Assembly (NCBI GenBank): GCA_963721645.1
Contig: CAVRJK010000002.1
Span: 124,001-188,000, forward strand
Source: JALZKA01 sp963721645
GTDB taxonomy: Bacteria; Actinomycetota; Thermoleophilia; Solirubrobacterales; 70-9
DNA length: 64,000 nt
Direction: 5' to 3'
The notes beneath the pieces were generated by a model that was not told where the DNA came from, searched no databases, and saw nothing but the letters and a program-made list of their open reading frames with translations. Every line of letters begins with the position of its first letter. Within the stretch, counting starts at the first letter, position 1. Made by a program: the position numbers and the translations under genes. Positions 16,099 through 25,029 of the stretch are shown here, in pieces.

Positions 16099-17235
16099 GT
16101 GCGCGCCGTGGCACTGACAGTTCGCACGGCGACGAGCCGCAAGGACGTGAACACGTTCATCGACGTGCCATTCCGTTTGCGCCGCGACGATCCGCAGTGG
16201 GTCCCGCCGCTTCGCTTCGAACGACGGGCCTTCCTCGACCGCAAGAAGAACCCCTGGTTCGAACACGCCGAGGCCGAATACTTCCTGGCTGAGCGCGACG
16301 GCCAGCCGATCGGGCGCATCACCGCGCACATCGATCGCCGCTGGGACGAGTACCAGGGCGGATCCGACGGCTTCTTCGGATTCTTCGAGGTCGCGAACGA
16401 CCCGGAGGCCGCCAAGGCGCTCCTGGACACCGCGACGGAGTGGGTGCACGCTCGCGGCCGGGCGCGGATCCTCGGCCCCATGGACTTCACCACCAACGAC
16501 GAATGCGGCCTCCTGATCGAGGGGTACAACGAGCCGTCGATGATTCTCGAGCCCTGGCACCCGCCGTACTACCGCGAGCTGATCGAGGGTTACGGCATGG
16601 AGAAACGCATCGACCTCTTGATGTGGGAACTCTGGTTCGGCCGGCTCGAGCAGGGGGAGTCGTTCACGCCCATGATTCACGCTGCCGCTGAGCATTCGCG
16701 CAACGAGGGAGTCGTCGTGCGAGACATGAAGCGCTCAGACATGGAGGCAGAGGTCACCCGCTTCATGGAGGTCTACAACGTCGCCTGGGGCAAGAACTGG
16801 GGATTCGTGCCGATCACCGAGGCCGAGGTGCGCTTCCAGGCCAAGAACCTGAAACCCGTGCTCGACGAGAACTGGGCGATGATTGCCGAGAAGGACGGCG
16901 AGGTCGTGGGAGCCGCACTCACCCTCCCCGATGTCGATCAAGCCTTGACGAAGATGAAGGGGCGCGCTCTCCCCATCGGTTGGTTTCACTTCCTGCGGCG
17001 AAAGAGCTACATCGATCGGCTCCGCGTCTTCGCGCTCGGCGTCCTGCCCCAGCATCAGCACCTGGGCGTCGCCGCCGCGCTCTACGAACGCCACCTTCAC
17101 TCGGCCGAGCACGTCGGCCCTCCCGGCGGCCATATGGGCTGGATCCTCGAGACGAACAAGCCCATGAACCGGGCGATGGAGGGAATGGGTGGCAAGGTCG
17201 TCCAGCGATACCGGATCTACGAGAAGGCGCTTTAG
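16099..17235 (+). CDS. GNAT-fold acyltransferase (YghO/bacterial ceramide-synthase-like)
   Basis: A 378-residue protein of the large GNAT-like family found beside serine palmitoyltransferase genes. Recognisable parts are FIDVPFRLRRDDPQWVPPLR, FFEVANDPEAAKALLDTATEW, LGPMDFTTNDECGLLIEGYN, WGKNWGFVPITEAEV and the C-terminal GNAT half GVLPQHQHLGVAAALYERHL...GGHMGWILETNKPMNRAME. Members in Caulobacter act as ceramide synthases, N-acylating sphinganine; assigning that role here is inference from the neighbour. GTG at 16099 is used; GTG at 16108 is an equally possible start. The two divergent starts leave almost no promoter space. Confidence 0.8.
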   Translation: MRAVALTVRTATSRKDVNTFIDVPFRLRRDDPQWVPPLRFERRAFLDRKKNPWFEHAEAEYFLAERDGQPIGRITAHIDRRWDEYQGGSDGFFGFFEVANDPEAAKALLDTATEWVHARGRARILGPMDFTTNDECGLLIEGYNEPSMILEPWHPPYYRELIEGYGMEKRIDLLMWELWFGRLEQGESFTPMIHAAAEHSRNEGVVVRDMKRSDMEAEVTRFMEVYNVAWGKNWGFVPITEAEVRFQAKNLKPVLDENWAMIAEKDGEVVGAALTLPDVDQALTKMKGRALPIGWFHFLRRKSYIDRLRVFALGVLPQHQHLGVAAALYERHLHSAEHVGPPGGHMGWILETNKPMNRAMEGMGGKVVQRYRIYEKAL

Positions 17236-17261
17236 CGTGACCCGCCTTCGCCCCGCCTATA

Positions 17262-17576
17262 GTGGTTGAGGTGAGAGAGCAGGTATTGCAGGTAGAGGCG
17301 GTTGAGGAGACTGAGGTGCTCGACGAGGAGCGCCCGCTCCCCGCAGCTGCGCGACCGGCCGAGGTCGCTGCTCCTGCCGTCGAGGCCCGTACCGTTGCGA
17401 TTGCCGCCGCAGGCGGGATCGTCGCCGGTGCCGCGACCGTGGTTGTGGCCAAGGCAGTCGGGAAGGCAGTCTCGCCCTCCAAGCGCTCCAAGCGCTCGAT
17501 CACGGGCCGCACGAAGCGCAACGACGTGATCGCCAGCCGCTCGTTCCTGGTCGACGTTCACCTGCTCGGCCGCTGA
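17262..17576 (+). CDS. Small single-pass membrane protein, uncharacterised
   Basis: 104 residues. An acidic start (VEAVEETEVLDEERPLPA) is followed by one Ala/Val-rich hydrophobic segment (about 42-66, VAIAAAGGIVAGAATVVVAKAV), then a basic Ser/Lys/Arg stretch and a C-terminal VIASRSFLVDVHLLGR. Topology is probably N-out/C-in. GTG at 17262 or 17271 may start it. No family is recognised. It ends 11 bases before the glycosylase gene and may share its transcript. Confidence 0.6.
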   Translation: MVEVREQVLQVEAVEETEVLDEERPLPAAARPAEVAAPAVEARTVAIAAAGGIVAGAATVVVAKAVGKAVSPSKRSKRSITGRTKRNDVIASRSFLVDVHLLGR

Positions 17577-17587
17577 CGCGCGAGCAA

Positions 17588-18544
17588 GTGGGCGGGGCGG
17601 CAAAACAGCTCGAGATCGAGGTCACGCCTCCCTGTCCATACCGGCTGTCGTCGCGCGGGCGAATGGATGGCGTGATGCGCTCAGGCGCCGGTGTCCTCAC
17701 TCGGCTCCTCCACATCGGCGGTGCGCCGATAGTCGTCCACGGTTGGCAGCGCCGCGACGGCTCGGTTGCCATCCGCGCCCTCGCGGCAGAGCCGGACTCC
17801 GACCTTCCCCCTCACGCGCTGGAGGAGGCCGTCACGCGTATGAGATTCTCGCTGGCGGTTGACGACGATCTGCGCCCGTTCTACAAGGAGTTCAAGCGCG
17901 ACCCCTTCATCGGCCCGGCGATTCACAGGCGCCCCTGGCTTCGCGCCAAGCGCCGGCCGTTCGCCTGGGAGGCTCTCGCATGGGCGATCACCGAGCAGCT
18001 GATTGAGTCCTCGCGCGCGGCTCAGATCCAGAAGCGGATCATCCGCAAGTGGGGGAGGACCACGGCCTGGAAAGGCAAGGGCGCCGAGTACCGGCCGCTC
18101 TCGGATCTTCCATGTCACACAACGTTTGCGAACATGGCGCCAGCCGAGCTCGCGAGCTGTGATCTTGCGCCGGCTCGATCCCTTGCAATGGTGAAATGCG
18201 CGAAGGAGGTGGCTGCGGGACGCGCCGATCCGGCGGATCCTGCCGCCGACGCACGCTTCATGCGCATCTCCGAGATCGGCCCATGGACGCTGCAGTGTCT
18301 CGGGCTCTTCGGCCGTGGCGAGTTCGACGCCCTGCCGGCCGGTGACCTCGCCTACGTGAAGCTTGTTGGCGTCGCCCAAGGCCTGGGCCGCCGGGCGATG
18401 GTCTCCGAGGTCGAGGAGTTCTACTCGCGCTACGAGCCGTTCAGGGCGCTTGCGGGCATCTTTTCGCTTACCCACTACTCATCGGCGCAAAGCCATGCGC
18501 GCGGCCTGCCTATGGCACCCGATTTCTACGCCGACGCGGCCTAA
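17588..18544 (+). CDS. DNA-3-methyladenine glycosylase II-like (AlkA/HhH-GPD)
   Basis: A 318-residue base-excision repair glycosylase of the HhH-GPD superfamily. FAWEALAWAITEQLIESSRAAQIQKRI matches the start of the catalytic half. RFMRISEIGPWTLQCLGLFGRGEFDALPAGDLAYVK holds the helix-hairpin-helix and the catalytic Asp (near residue 253, PAGDLAY). The N-terminal 110 residues correspond to the AlkA TBP-like domain. GTG at 17588 is assumed; ATG at 17663 would trim 25 residues. The stop overlaps the convergent gene by 4 bases. Confidence 0.87.
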   Translation: MGGAAKQLEIEVTPPCPYRLSSRGRMDGVMRSGAGVLTRLLHIGGAPIVVHGWQRRDGSVAIRALAAEPDSDLPPHALEEAVTRMRFSLAVDDDLRPFYKEFKRDPFIGPAIHRRPWLRAKRRPFAWEALAWAITEQLIESSRAAQIQKRIIRKWGRTTAWKGKGAEYRPLSDLPCHTTFANMAPAELASCDLAPARSLAMVKCAKEVAAGRADPADPAADARFMRISEIGPWTLQCLGLFGRGEFDALPAGDLAYVKLVGVAQGLGRRAMVSEVEEFYSRYEPFRALAGIFSLTHYSSAQSHARGLPMAPDFYADAA

Positions 18545-18909
18545 TTGCAGCCGTTGGTGCCGAGTAGACCGGCGCGCACATTCTTCTTAGTGGTCCCGAA
18601 CTGGTTGGTCGCCTTGACGGTGACTCTGTAACAGTTGCGAACGCCGGTCGAGTAGGGGCCGGTCTCGAACAGCGAGAGCGGAGGTTTGCCTACGGTCGTC
18701 GCCTGCTTGCGGTCCCCTTCGTACTTCACGGACACCTTGCGCTGCGGCCGACCGCCCTTGTCCATCCTGACCTTTGCCGTAAAACGGATGCCCTCGTCGT
18801 CGTCGGTCGCCCGTACGTAGACGATCTCCGGCTTGAACGCCTGAGCCTGCGCGGGAACCAAGATGGCAATCGCCATCAGTGCAGCCAGGAAGAGAGGAAG
18901 CTTGCGCAT
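18541..18909 (-). CDS. Small secreted protein, uncharacterised
   Basis: 122 residues with a clear signal peptide (MRKLPLFLAALMAIAILVPAQAQA). The mature part KPEIVYVRATDDDEGIRFTAKVRMDKGG...VSVKYEGDRKQATTV...CYRVTVKATNQFGTTKKNVRAG reads as one Ig-like or fibronectin-like beta sandwich with a Cys pair (NCYR and the terminal GTNGCN) that could form a disulfide. Function unknown. The stop codon overlaps the glycosylase stop on the other strand. Confidence 0.75.
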   Translation of the reverse strand: MRKLPLFLAALMAIAILVPAQAQAFKPEIVYVRATDDDEGIRFTAKVRMDKGGRPQRKVSVKYEGDRKQATTVGKPPLSLFETGPYSTGVRNCYRVTVKATNQFGTTKKNVRAGLLGTNGCN

Positions 18910-18948
18910 GTACCGAGCATAAAGGCAGAACCGGGGGCGTGAGCCGTC

Positions 18949-19095
18949 TCAGCTCCAGCGGTCGAGGTCGATTCCAAAAACGGTTCCGGCGGCACGCGGC
19001 GTCGAAGTGTTGATCGCGCCGACCCCCAGCGTTGTAACTCCGAGGATCTGGCGGACGGTCGCGGGGCTCACGATGAGCCACCAGGTCACGCCCAT
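18949..19095 (-). CDS. Possible 48-residue hydrophobic peptide
   Basis: An ATG frame of 48 codons lies between the tRNA-Ser gene and the small secreted protein on the same strand. Its product starts MGVTWWLIVSPATVRQILGV, continues with a Gly/Val-rich hydrophobic stretch, and ends FGIDLDRWS. The amino-acid choice looks protein-like rather than shadow-like, but there is no clear ribosome site and no recognised family. It may be a gene remnant. Confidence 0.35.
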   Translation of the reverse strand: MGVTWWLIVSPATVRQILGVTTLGVGAINTSTPRAAGTVFGIDLDRWS

Positions 19096-19105
19096 GCACT
19101 AGAAG

Positions 19106-19194
19106 CGGAGAGGGTGGGATTCGAACCCACGAGGCGGCTTACACCGCCCACACGATTTCCAGTCGTGCACCTTCAGCCACTCGGTCACCTCTCC
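19106..19194 (-). tRNA. tRNA-Ser (anticodon GGA)
   Basis: An 89-base type II tRNA on the minus strand. The acceptor GGAGAGG pairs with CCTCTCC, discriminator G. The anticodon stem CACGA/TCGTG closes the loop CTGGAAA, giving anticodon GGA. A long variable arm (GGGCGGTGTAAGCCGCCTC) and T-arm GTGGGTTCGAATCCCAC are typical of tRNA-Ser. CCA is not encoded. Confidence 0.96.
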
Positions 19195-19227
19195 AGTGGC
19201 GCTGGCAAGCCTAGAGCCCCGGCGGCG

Positions 19228-20589
19228 CTAGGCGAGTGAGGGTGCCTGGGGCAGGCGCTCGAGCGCCTTGTTCATGTCCTCTTCAGAGAACTCCAGGTCT
19301 TCGAGCTCGCCGCGGTGGAACTGGTCGTAGGCGGCCATGTCGAAGTAGCCGTGGCCGCAGAGGTTGAAGAGGATCACGCGCTCCTCGCCGGCCTCCTTGG
19401 CAGCCAGGGCCTCGTCGATCGTGACCTTGATCGCGTGCGAGGGCTCGGGAGCGGGGAGGATGCCCTCGGATCGGCCGAACCGGACGGCGGCTTCGAACGC
19501 GTCGGTCTGGGTGATCGCCTGTGCCTCGACCACGCCCTCCTTGACCAGAGCGCATACCGCCGACGCGTCGCCGTGGTATCGCAGTCCGCCGGCGTGGACC
19601 GGGGGCGGCACGAAGTCGTGGCCCAGCGTGTACATGGGCATGAGCGGCGTCATTCCGATCGTGTCGCCGTAGTCGTAGGCGTAGACGCCCTTGGTGAGCG
19701 TCGGGCATGCGGCAGGCTCCGCGGCGATGAAGCGGGTTTCGCGTCCGGCACGGAGCTTCTCGCGGATGAACGGAAAGGAGATACCCGCGAAGTTCGACCC
19801 TCCGCCGACGCAACCGATCACAACGTCGGGATACTCGCCCGCCATCTCGAGTTGCTTCAGGCACTCCTGCCCGATCACCGTCTGGTGGAGGCACACGTGC
19901 CCGAGGACGGAGCCGAGTGAGTAGTGGACGTCCTCGTTCGCCACGGCAAGCTCGACCGCCTCCGAGATCGCAATGCCCAGGCTGCCCGTGTGGTTTGCCT
20001 GTTGCGAGCGCCCGGCCTCAGTGAGCTCCGACGGGCTGCGATGGATCGTTGCGCCCCAGGCTTCGATCATCGCGCGACGGTACGGCTTCTGGTCGTAGGA
20101 GACGCCGACCATGAACACCTCGCACTCGAGGTCGAACATGCCGCATGCGAGCGAGAGGGCCGAGCCCCACTGGCCGGCGCCGGTCTCGGTCGTCAGCTTC
20201 CTGATCCCCTCCTGCTTGTTGTAGAAGGCCTGCGGGATGGCGGTGTTGACCTTGTGCGAGCCGGCGGGTGAGCCGCCCTCGTACTTGTAGTAGATGTGCG
20301 CGGGGGTATCGAGCACCTTCTCCAGGCGCCGCGCGCGGAATAGCGGCGTCGGGCGCCACATCGCGTAGATCTCGCGGACCTCCTCAGGAATCGAAATGTC
20401 CGGCTCGGCGGACATTTCCTGCTCGATCAGCGCCATCGGGAAGAGAGGCGCCAGGTCCTCGGGGTTCAGCGGCTGCTGCGTACCCGGATGAAGCGGTGGG
20501 TGTTCGGGCGGTCCGAGGTCCGCCATGAGGTTGGTCCAGGTAGTCGGGATCTCCGACTCGGGCAGCATGTACTTCACGGGAGCTGGCAC
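19228..20589 (-). CDS. trpB: Tryptophan synthase beta chain, TrpB2 type
   Basis: A 453-residue PLP enzyme making tryptophan from indole and serine. The long form, with opening ESEIPTTWTNLMADL, insertion EEVREIYAMWRPTPLFRARRLEKVL, KYEGGSPAGSHKVNTA (PLP Lys in GSHK) and GCVGGGSNFAG (phosphate loop), is that of TrpB2, which works without a tight alpha-subunit partner. No trpA or other trp gene is nearby, consistent with a salvage role. GTG at 20589 is chosen; the longer frame upstream lacks family sequence. Confidence 0.93.
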   Translation of the reverse strand: MPAPVKYMLPESEIPTTWTNLMADLGPPEHPPLHPGTQQPLNPEDLAPLFPMALIEQEMSAEPDISIPEEVREIYAMWRPTPLFRARRLEKVLDTPAHIYYKYEGGSPAGSHKVNTAIPQAFYNKQEGIRKLTTETGAGQWGSALSLACGMFDLECEVFMVGVSYDQKPYRRAMIEAWGATIHRSPSELTEAGRSQQANHTGSLGIAISEAVELAVANEDVHYSLGSVLGHVCLHQTVIGQECLKQLEMAGEYPDVVIGCVGGGSNFAGISFPFIREKLRAGRETRFIAAEPAACPTLTKGVYAYDYGDTIGMTPLMPMYTLGHDFVPPPVHAGGLRYHGDASAVCALVKEGVVEAQAITQTDAFEAAVRFGRSEGILPAPEPSHAIKVTIDEALAAKEAGEERVILFNLCGHGYFDMAAYDQFHRGELEDLEFSEEDMNKALERLPQAPSLA

Positions 20590-20664
20590 GAATCCGATTC
20601 TAAGCGCGACTGGCCGGCCGACTAGGAGTCGAGCCAACGAACTGGCGTGGGTACGATCGTTTCG

Positions 20665-21123
20665 ATGGCTGAGAACGGCACCTGGAACGTGTACCTGGCG
20701 GGCGAGATCCACTCGGACTGGCGCGAGCGCATCGCCGACGGCGTGCGCGAGGCGAACCTCCCGGTGGAGCTCCTCGCCCCGGTGACCGACCACGGCGCGT
20801 CCGACGACGTCGGAGTGGACATCCTTGGCTCAGAGGACGACAAGTTCTGGCACGACCACAAGGGCGCGGGTGTCAACGCGGTGCGCACGCAGACGCTGAT
20901 CAAGCGCGCTGACGTGGTCGTGGTGCGCTTCGGCGAGAAGTACAAGCAGTGGAACGCCGCCTTCGATGCGGGATATGCGGCGGCGCTCGGCACGCCGGTG
21001 ATCACCCTTCACCCGCCGGAGCACGATCACGCGCTCAAGGAGATCGACCGCGCCGCGATGGCGACCGCGGAGACGCCCGAGCAGGTCGTCGAGATCCTGC
21101 GTTACGCGATCGCCAAGGACTAG
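20665..21123 (+). CDS. YtoQ family protein
   Basis: A 152-residue protein of the YtoQ family, whose biochemical role is not established. Typical sequences are WNVYLAGEIHSDWRERI near the start, LLAPVTDHGASDDVGVDILG, and VRFGEKYKQWNAAFDAGYAAALGTPVITLHPP. The fold resembles nucleoside 2-deoxyribosyltransferases. ATG at 20665 gives the usual family start, though the frame opens at GTG 20647. The stop overlaps the convergent LURP-one gene by 4 bases. Confidence 0.85.
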   Translation: MAENGTWNVYLAGEIHSDWRERIADGVREANLPVELLAPVTDHGASDDVGVDILGSEDDKFWHDHKGAGVNAVRTQTLIKRADVVVVRFGEKYKQWNAAFDAGYAAALGTPVITLHPPEHDHALKEIDRAAMATAETPEQVVEILRYAIAKD

Positions 21124-21806
21124 CGGGCCTGCAGCGCGTCCTGGCCGACTGCAAGAGCCAGGATCAGCCGGCGATCGATGATCCTGTCGGGGTCCGCGGT
21201 CATGTCGATGAAGTAGATGTCCTTGAACGAACCGAACTTGCGCGAGTTCGTGCCGATCACTTCACCGTCGCGCATGTAGTCGAAGTGGTAGGCGATCGGC
21301 AGCCAGTTCGCGAAGTCGCCGATGAACGGGACCAAGCCGATCAAGCGCCTGAACAGAGCGGTTACGAGCGTCCGTTCCTGGCCGCTGAACAGCAAGTTGT
21401 CATTCGCGTCGTAGACGTTGTAGGTCGAGCGGAAGAGGCTCCTCCCGAACACCTTCTGGATCAGCCCGATGCGCTGGCCCTGCGCGTCCGTGATGTCGTA
21501 CTTGGCGCGCGGATCAAAGCGCTGGCGCGCCTTGATCCGCATCAACTCGGTCGTCTTCGTCTCGTCCGTGAAGAAGCGGATGTCCTCCTTGAACGTGAAA
21601 CCCTTCTGCTCGACGAAGGCGACCGGCCTTTCGGCGTCCTCGTCGCCGTCCTCGTTCATCAGGTGGAAGAAGTACTGGTTGATCACCCACTTGAACTTCT
21701 GGCGAAGGACGAACCTGTCGTGCTGAGTCGGGTTGACGCCGGTCCCGATCTCCGTCGTAGGCGACGGGGGCGACGGGGGCGACGGAGTCGATTCTGGTGT
21801 GACCAT
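21120..21806 (-). CDS. LURP-one/tubby-like phospholipid-binding-fold protein
   Basis: A 228-residue protein. After a Pro/Ser-rich leader of about 25 residues comes a LURP-one-related beta-barrel: DRFVLRQKFKWVINQYFFH, RIKARQRFDPRAKYDITDAQGQRIGLIQKVF, TYNVYDANDNLLFSGQER, and YFIDMTADPDRIIDRRLILALAVGQDAL. The fold is shared with tubby and phospholipid scramblases; bacterial members are uncharacterised and may bind membrane lipid. The GTG/ATG at 21806 sits divergent to the large cyclase gene. Confidence 0.82.
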   Translation of the reverse strand: MVTPESTPSPPSPPSPTTEIGTGVNPTQHDRFVLRQKFKWVINQYFFHLMNEDGDEDAERPVAFVEQKGFTFKEDIRFFTDETKTTELMRIKARQRFDPRAKYDITDAQGQRIGLIQKVFGRSLFRSTYNVYDANDNLLFSGQERTLVTALFRRLIGLVPFIGDFANWLPIAYHFDYMRDGEVIGTNSRKFGSFKDIYFIDMTADPDRIIDRRLILALAVGQDALQAR

Positions 21807-21897
21807 GCGTCGAAAACCTACCCCGGCGTGCGTCCCGCACGCGCATCACGCACGGAGGGAACTTGCGTTTCGTCCCTGGAGAGGCAATAGTCCAGGC

Positions 21898-24800
21898 ATG
21901 GGTTTCGGGGGTGAATCCCAAACTGAATCTCGTAAAAAGGTCACGGCGGTCTTCGCCGACATGGCCGGCTCGACCACGCTCGCAGAGAACCTCGATCCGG
22001 AGATCTTCCGCCAGGTGCTGAGCGCGTTCTTCGAGCGCATGGCGGGCGCGATCGAACGCCACGGTGGCAGTGTCGAGAATTTCATCGGTGATGAGGTGGC
22101 GGGAATCTTCGGCGTGCCCGTCTCGCATGGCGATGACGCCCTCCGCGCAGTTCGCGCCGCCGTCGACATGCTCTCCGAGATCGAGGCGCTGAGCGACGAG
22201 ATCGAGGGGAGGGTGGGTAATCGGCTGAGTCTTCGGATCGGGATCAACACCGGAACCGTCGTCGTAGGGCCCCCGATCGTCGGCAGGTCGATGTCTTTGG
22301 GCGACACCATGAACGTGGCGGCCAGGCTGGAGAAGCTCGCCAAACCTGGTCAGATCCTGCTGGGGGAGGAGACCTATCGGCTGGTCCGCAGGGAAGTCAG
22401 CGTCGAGCCCGCCGGTGACGTCGAGCTTCGTGGCCGCGAGCAGGCGATGCCGACCTACCTGCTGCGGGGGGGCGTACACGACCTGAAGGAGGAACCCCTC
22501 GCCGACCGGCCCCTGGTCGGCCGCGAGCGCGACCTGTCGCTGCTCGAGGTCGCATTCGAGCGCTGCGTCGCGCGCAGAGCGTGCGAGTTCGTGACGGTCA
22601 TGGGGGACGCCGGCATGGGCAAGTCGCGTCTGGCAGCAGAGATGGCCGAGAGCTTTCAGACGCGCGCCTCCGTCCTCATCGGCCGCTGCCTGCCCTATGG
22701 CGAGGGAATCACCTACTGGCCGCTCGTCGAGATCATCTCCCAGGCGGCGTCCATCACCGATGCCGATGAGGCCGACACGGCCAGGCTGAAGCTCGGACGA
22801 ATACTCGCGGATGATCCCGAAGGTCCGGCGCTCACTCGCCACCTCGCCCAGATCATCGGCCTCGACGACTCGTTCGACCCCGGAGAGCAGGCCTTTTGGG
22901 CCATCCGGCGCCTGCTGGAGGCGCTGGCCCGGAGATCGCCGATCATCGTCGTACTCGAGGATCTTCAGTGGGCAGAGCCGACCCTTCTCGATCTCGTGCT
23001 TCATCTCCACCGAACGGTTCGCGACCTGCCCATCCTTCTCTGCGCAACGGCCCGGTTCGACCTGCTCGCAGTGCGCCCGGAGTGGCGGGAGGAGTGCCCC
23101 ACCACGATCTCGCTCGAGGCGCTCAGCGACGAGAGCACGGGGGAGTTGGTGTCGACCCTCGCAGGCGGAGGTCTCTCGGAGGCCCTGCGTTCGCGGATCG
23201 TCGAGTTGGCCGCCGGCAACCCGCTGTTCATAGAGCAGGTCCTCTTGATGCTGATCGATGATGGCTGGCTCACCCAGACAGATGACGGCTGGATAGCCCG
23301 AGAGGGGGCTGAAAACGTGAGAGTCCCGCCCTCGACGGAGGCGATTCTGGCCGCACGAATCGATCATCTGGTCGCTTCTGAGCGAGGTCTCGCCGAGAGC
23401 GCGGCCGTGATCGGGAAGGAGTTCTCGGCGCGTGACGCAGTGGAGCTAGCGGGCCACGGAGGGTCCGTGGAGTTCGAGTCGCTCATCCGCAAGAGGTTGA
23501 TCGAGCGGGTCAGGCGCACGGGTGTGCCGGCCGATTACTTCCAGTTCCGCCACATCCTGGTTCGCGACGGCGTTTACGAGTCACTGTCGAAAAGCAGGCG
23601 CGCCGATCTCCACGGGAGGTACGCAGATTCTCTTCTCGAGCGATCCGGCTCCCGGCTCGGGCAGGTTGAGGAGTTGATCGGCTACCACCTCGAAACCGCT
23701 TACAAGCTGCGGAGGGAGCTACTTGGGCCCGCCGAGCCCGCCGAGGCTCTCGCGAAGAGGGCGGCGAGCCACCTTGCCAACGCTGGGCGGCGCGCGAGCG
23801 CTCGCCAAGACGACGCCGCCGCGGCGGGGCTGCTGACGCGGGCCGTGTCTCTGCTCGCGGAAAGCGGGGCGACAGACCCGACCGCGCGTCTGGAGCCGTT
23901 GGTTGAGCTGGGAACTGCGCTGGTGCGAGGCGGAGAAACCGAGCGCGCGGATCAGGTCTTGGCCGAGGCGCGCAAGGCCGTTCTGGCAACCGGTGACGAG
24001 CGCTCAGAGGCGCGAATGCGAATCCTGGAGGTCAACCACAAGCGCCTGACGGACCCGGGGTGGTGGGAGGAGCACGGACGTGGGGTCGCCGAATCGGCCC
24101 TGGTTGTCTTTCAGCGCCTGGGCGACCCGATCGACGAGGCGCGGGCGTGGCACCTCCTCGGCAAGGTGCACTCCGACCGCGGACAGCAGGCAGCCGCCGC
24201 TGAAGCTCTTGAGCACGCGCTTGAGCTGGTCTCGGAGGCTGGAGATGCCGGCACGGAGGCGTGGATCCGATACTGGCTCCTGCAAGCCTCGACCCTGGGG
24301 CCGGCGCCGTGCACGAAGGTGATCGCCCGGGCACAGGTCGATCTCGAATGGGCGCGCGCCCACGACAATCGCGCTCTCGAGGGCAGCACCTTGGGGCGGT
24401 ATGCAGAGATGCTTGCACGGGTCGGGCGCGAGGCCGAGGCGCAAGAGGCCTTCTCCGAGGCCCGCGAGGTGTTCGAGGAGCTCGATCTGCCAGTTCACGT
24501 CGCCTACCTCGCACTTTCCACCGCCGCCGTCGAGCCGCTGGCATCAGATCCGGAGGCCGCGGAGCGAGAGCTTCGGCCCTCGCTCGACTTTTTCCTCAAC
24601 GCGGGTGCGCCTCATATCGCCGCGAGCATCGCGCCAATGCTGGCGCGAGCGGTGGCTGCCCAGGGGCGGATCGACGAAAGCCTGGAGCTCGTCGCGGAGA
24701 CCGAGCGGATAGCGGCGAGCGACGACCTGGATGCGCAGGTCCGCTGGCGCATCGCGAAGGCGGAGGCGATGATGGGGGCGAACCGCCTGGCCGAGGCGGA

Positions 24801-25029
24801 GCAATCGGCGCGGCAAGCGTGCGAAGTCGCGGCCCCCGCTGACATGACCCTGCTCGAAGCTGATGCCCAGGCGTGCCTGGGCGACGTCCTGCTCGCCGCC
24901 CGCTCACCCGGCGAAGCGCTCCCTGCGCTCGAGCGCGCGGTTGCCCTATATGAGACAAAGGGCGACGTGGTCGCCAGCGCTCGGTTGCGAGCCACGATGG
25001 AGTCCCTGGAGGGCAGCCACTTCCTTTAG
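21898..25029 (+). CDS. Class III cyclase - AAA ATPase - TPR regulator
   Basis: A 1043-residue multidomain signalling protein. Residues 14-180 form a class III nucleotide cyclase domain: VTAVFADMAGST carries the first metal Asp, FIGDEV the second, and GDTMNVAARLEKLA the Asn/Arg transition-state pair. Residues 200-520 form a STAND-like ATPase with Walker A MGDAGMGKSRLAAEM and Walker B IIVVLEDLQWAEP. From about 620 onward, helical TPR-like repeats continue to the end. Such proteins are common in actinobacteria; ligands are unknown. ATG at 21898 is used because the frame upstream is Pro/Gly filler. Confidence 0.9.
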   Translation: MGFGGESQTESRKKVTAVFADMAGSTTLAENLDPEIFRQVLSAFFERMAGAIERHGGSVENFIGDEVAGIFGVPVSHGDDALRAVRAAVDMLSEIEALSDEIEGRVGNRLSLRIGINTGTVVVGPPIVGRSMSLGDTMNVAARLEKLAKPGQILLGEETYRLVRREVSVEPAGDVELRGREQAMPTYLLRGGVHDLKEEPLADRPLVGRERDLSLLEVAFERCVARRACEFVTVMGDAGMGKSRLAAEMAESFQTRASVLIGRCLPYGEGITYWPLVEIISQAASITDADEADTARLKLGRILADDPEGPALTRHLAQIIGLDDSFDPGEQAFWAIRRLLEALARRSPIIVVLEDLQWAEPTLLDLVLHLHRTVRDLPILLCATARFDLLAVRPEWREECPTTISLEALSDESTGELVSTLAGGGLSEALRSRIVELAAGNPLFIEQVLLMLIDDGWLTQTDDGWIAREGAENVRVPPSTEAILAARIDHLVASERGLAESAAVIGKEFSARDAVELAGHGGSVEFESLIRKRLIERVRRTGVPADYFQFRHILVRDGVYESLSKSRRADLHGRYADSLLERSGSRLGQVEELIGYHLETAYKLRRELLGPAEPAEALAKRAASHLANAGRRASARQDDAAAAGLLTRAVSLLAESGATDPTARLEPLVELGTALVRGGETERADQVLAEARKAVLATGDERSEARMRILEVNHKRLTDPGWWEEHGRGVAESALVVFQRLGDPIDEARAWHLLGKVHSDRGQQAAAAEALEHALELVSEAGDAGTEAWIRYWLLQASTLGPAPCTKVIARAQVDLEWARAHDNRALEGSTLGRYAEMLARVGREAEAQEAFSEAREVFEELDLPVHVAYLALSTAAVEPLASDPEAAERELRPSLDFFLNAGAPHIAASIAPMLARAVAAQGRIDESLELVAETERIAASDDLDAQVRWRIAKAEAMMGANRLAEAEQSARQACEVAAPADMTLLEADAQACLGDVLLAARSPGEALPALERAVALYETKGDVVASARLRATMESLEGSHFL

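Noticed and set aside
21514..23367. 617-codon minus-strand open frame
   Set aside because: Antisense of the cyclase-ATPase regulator, with shadow-like composition and no family match.
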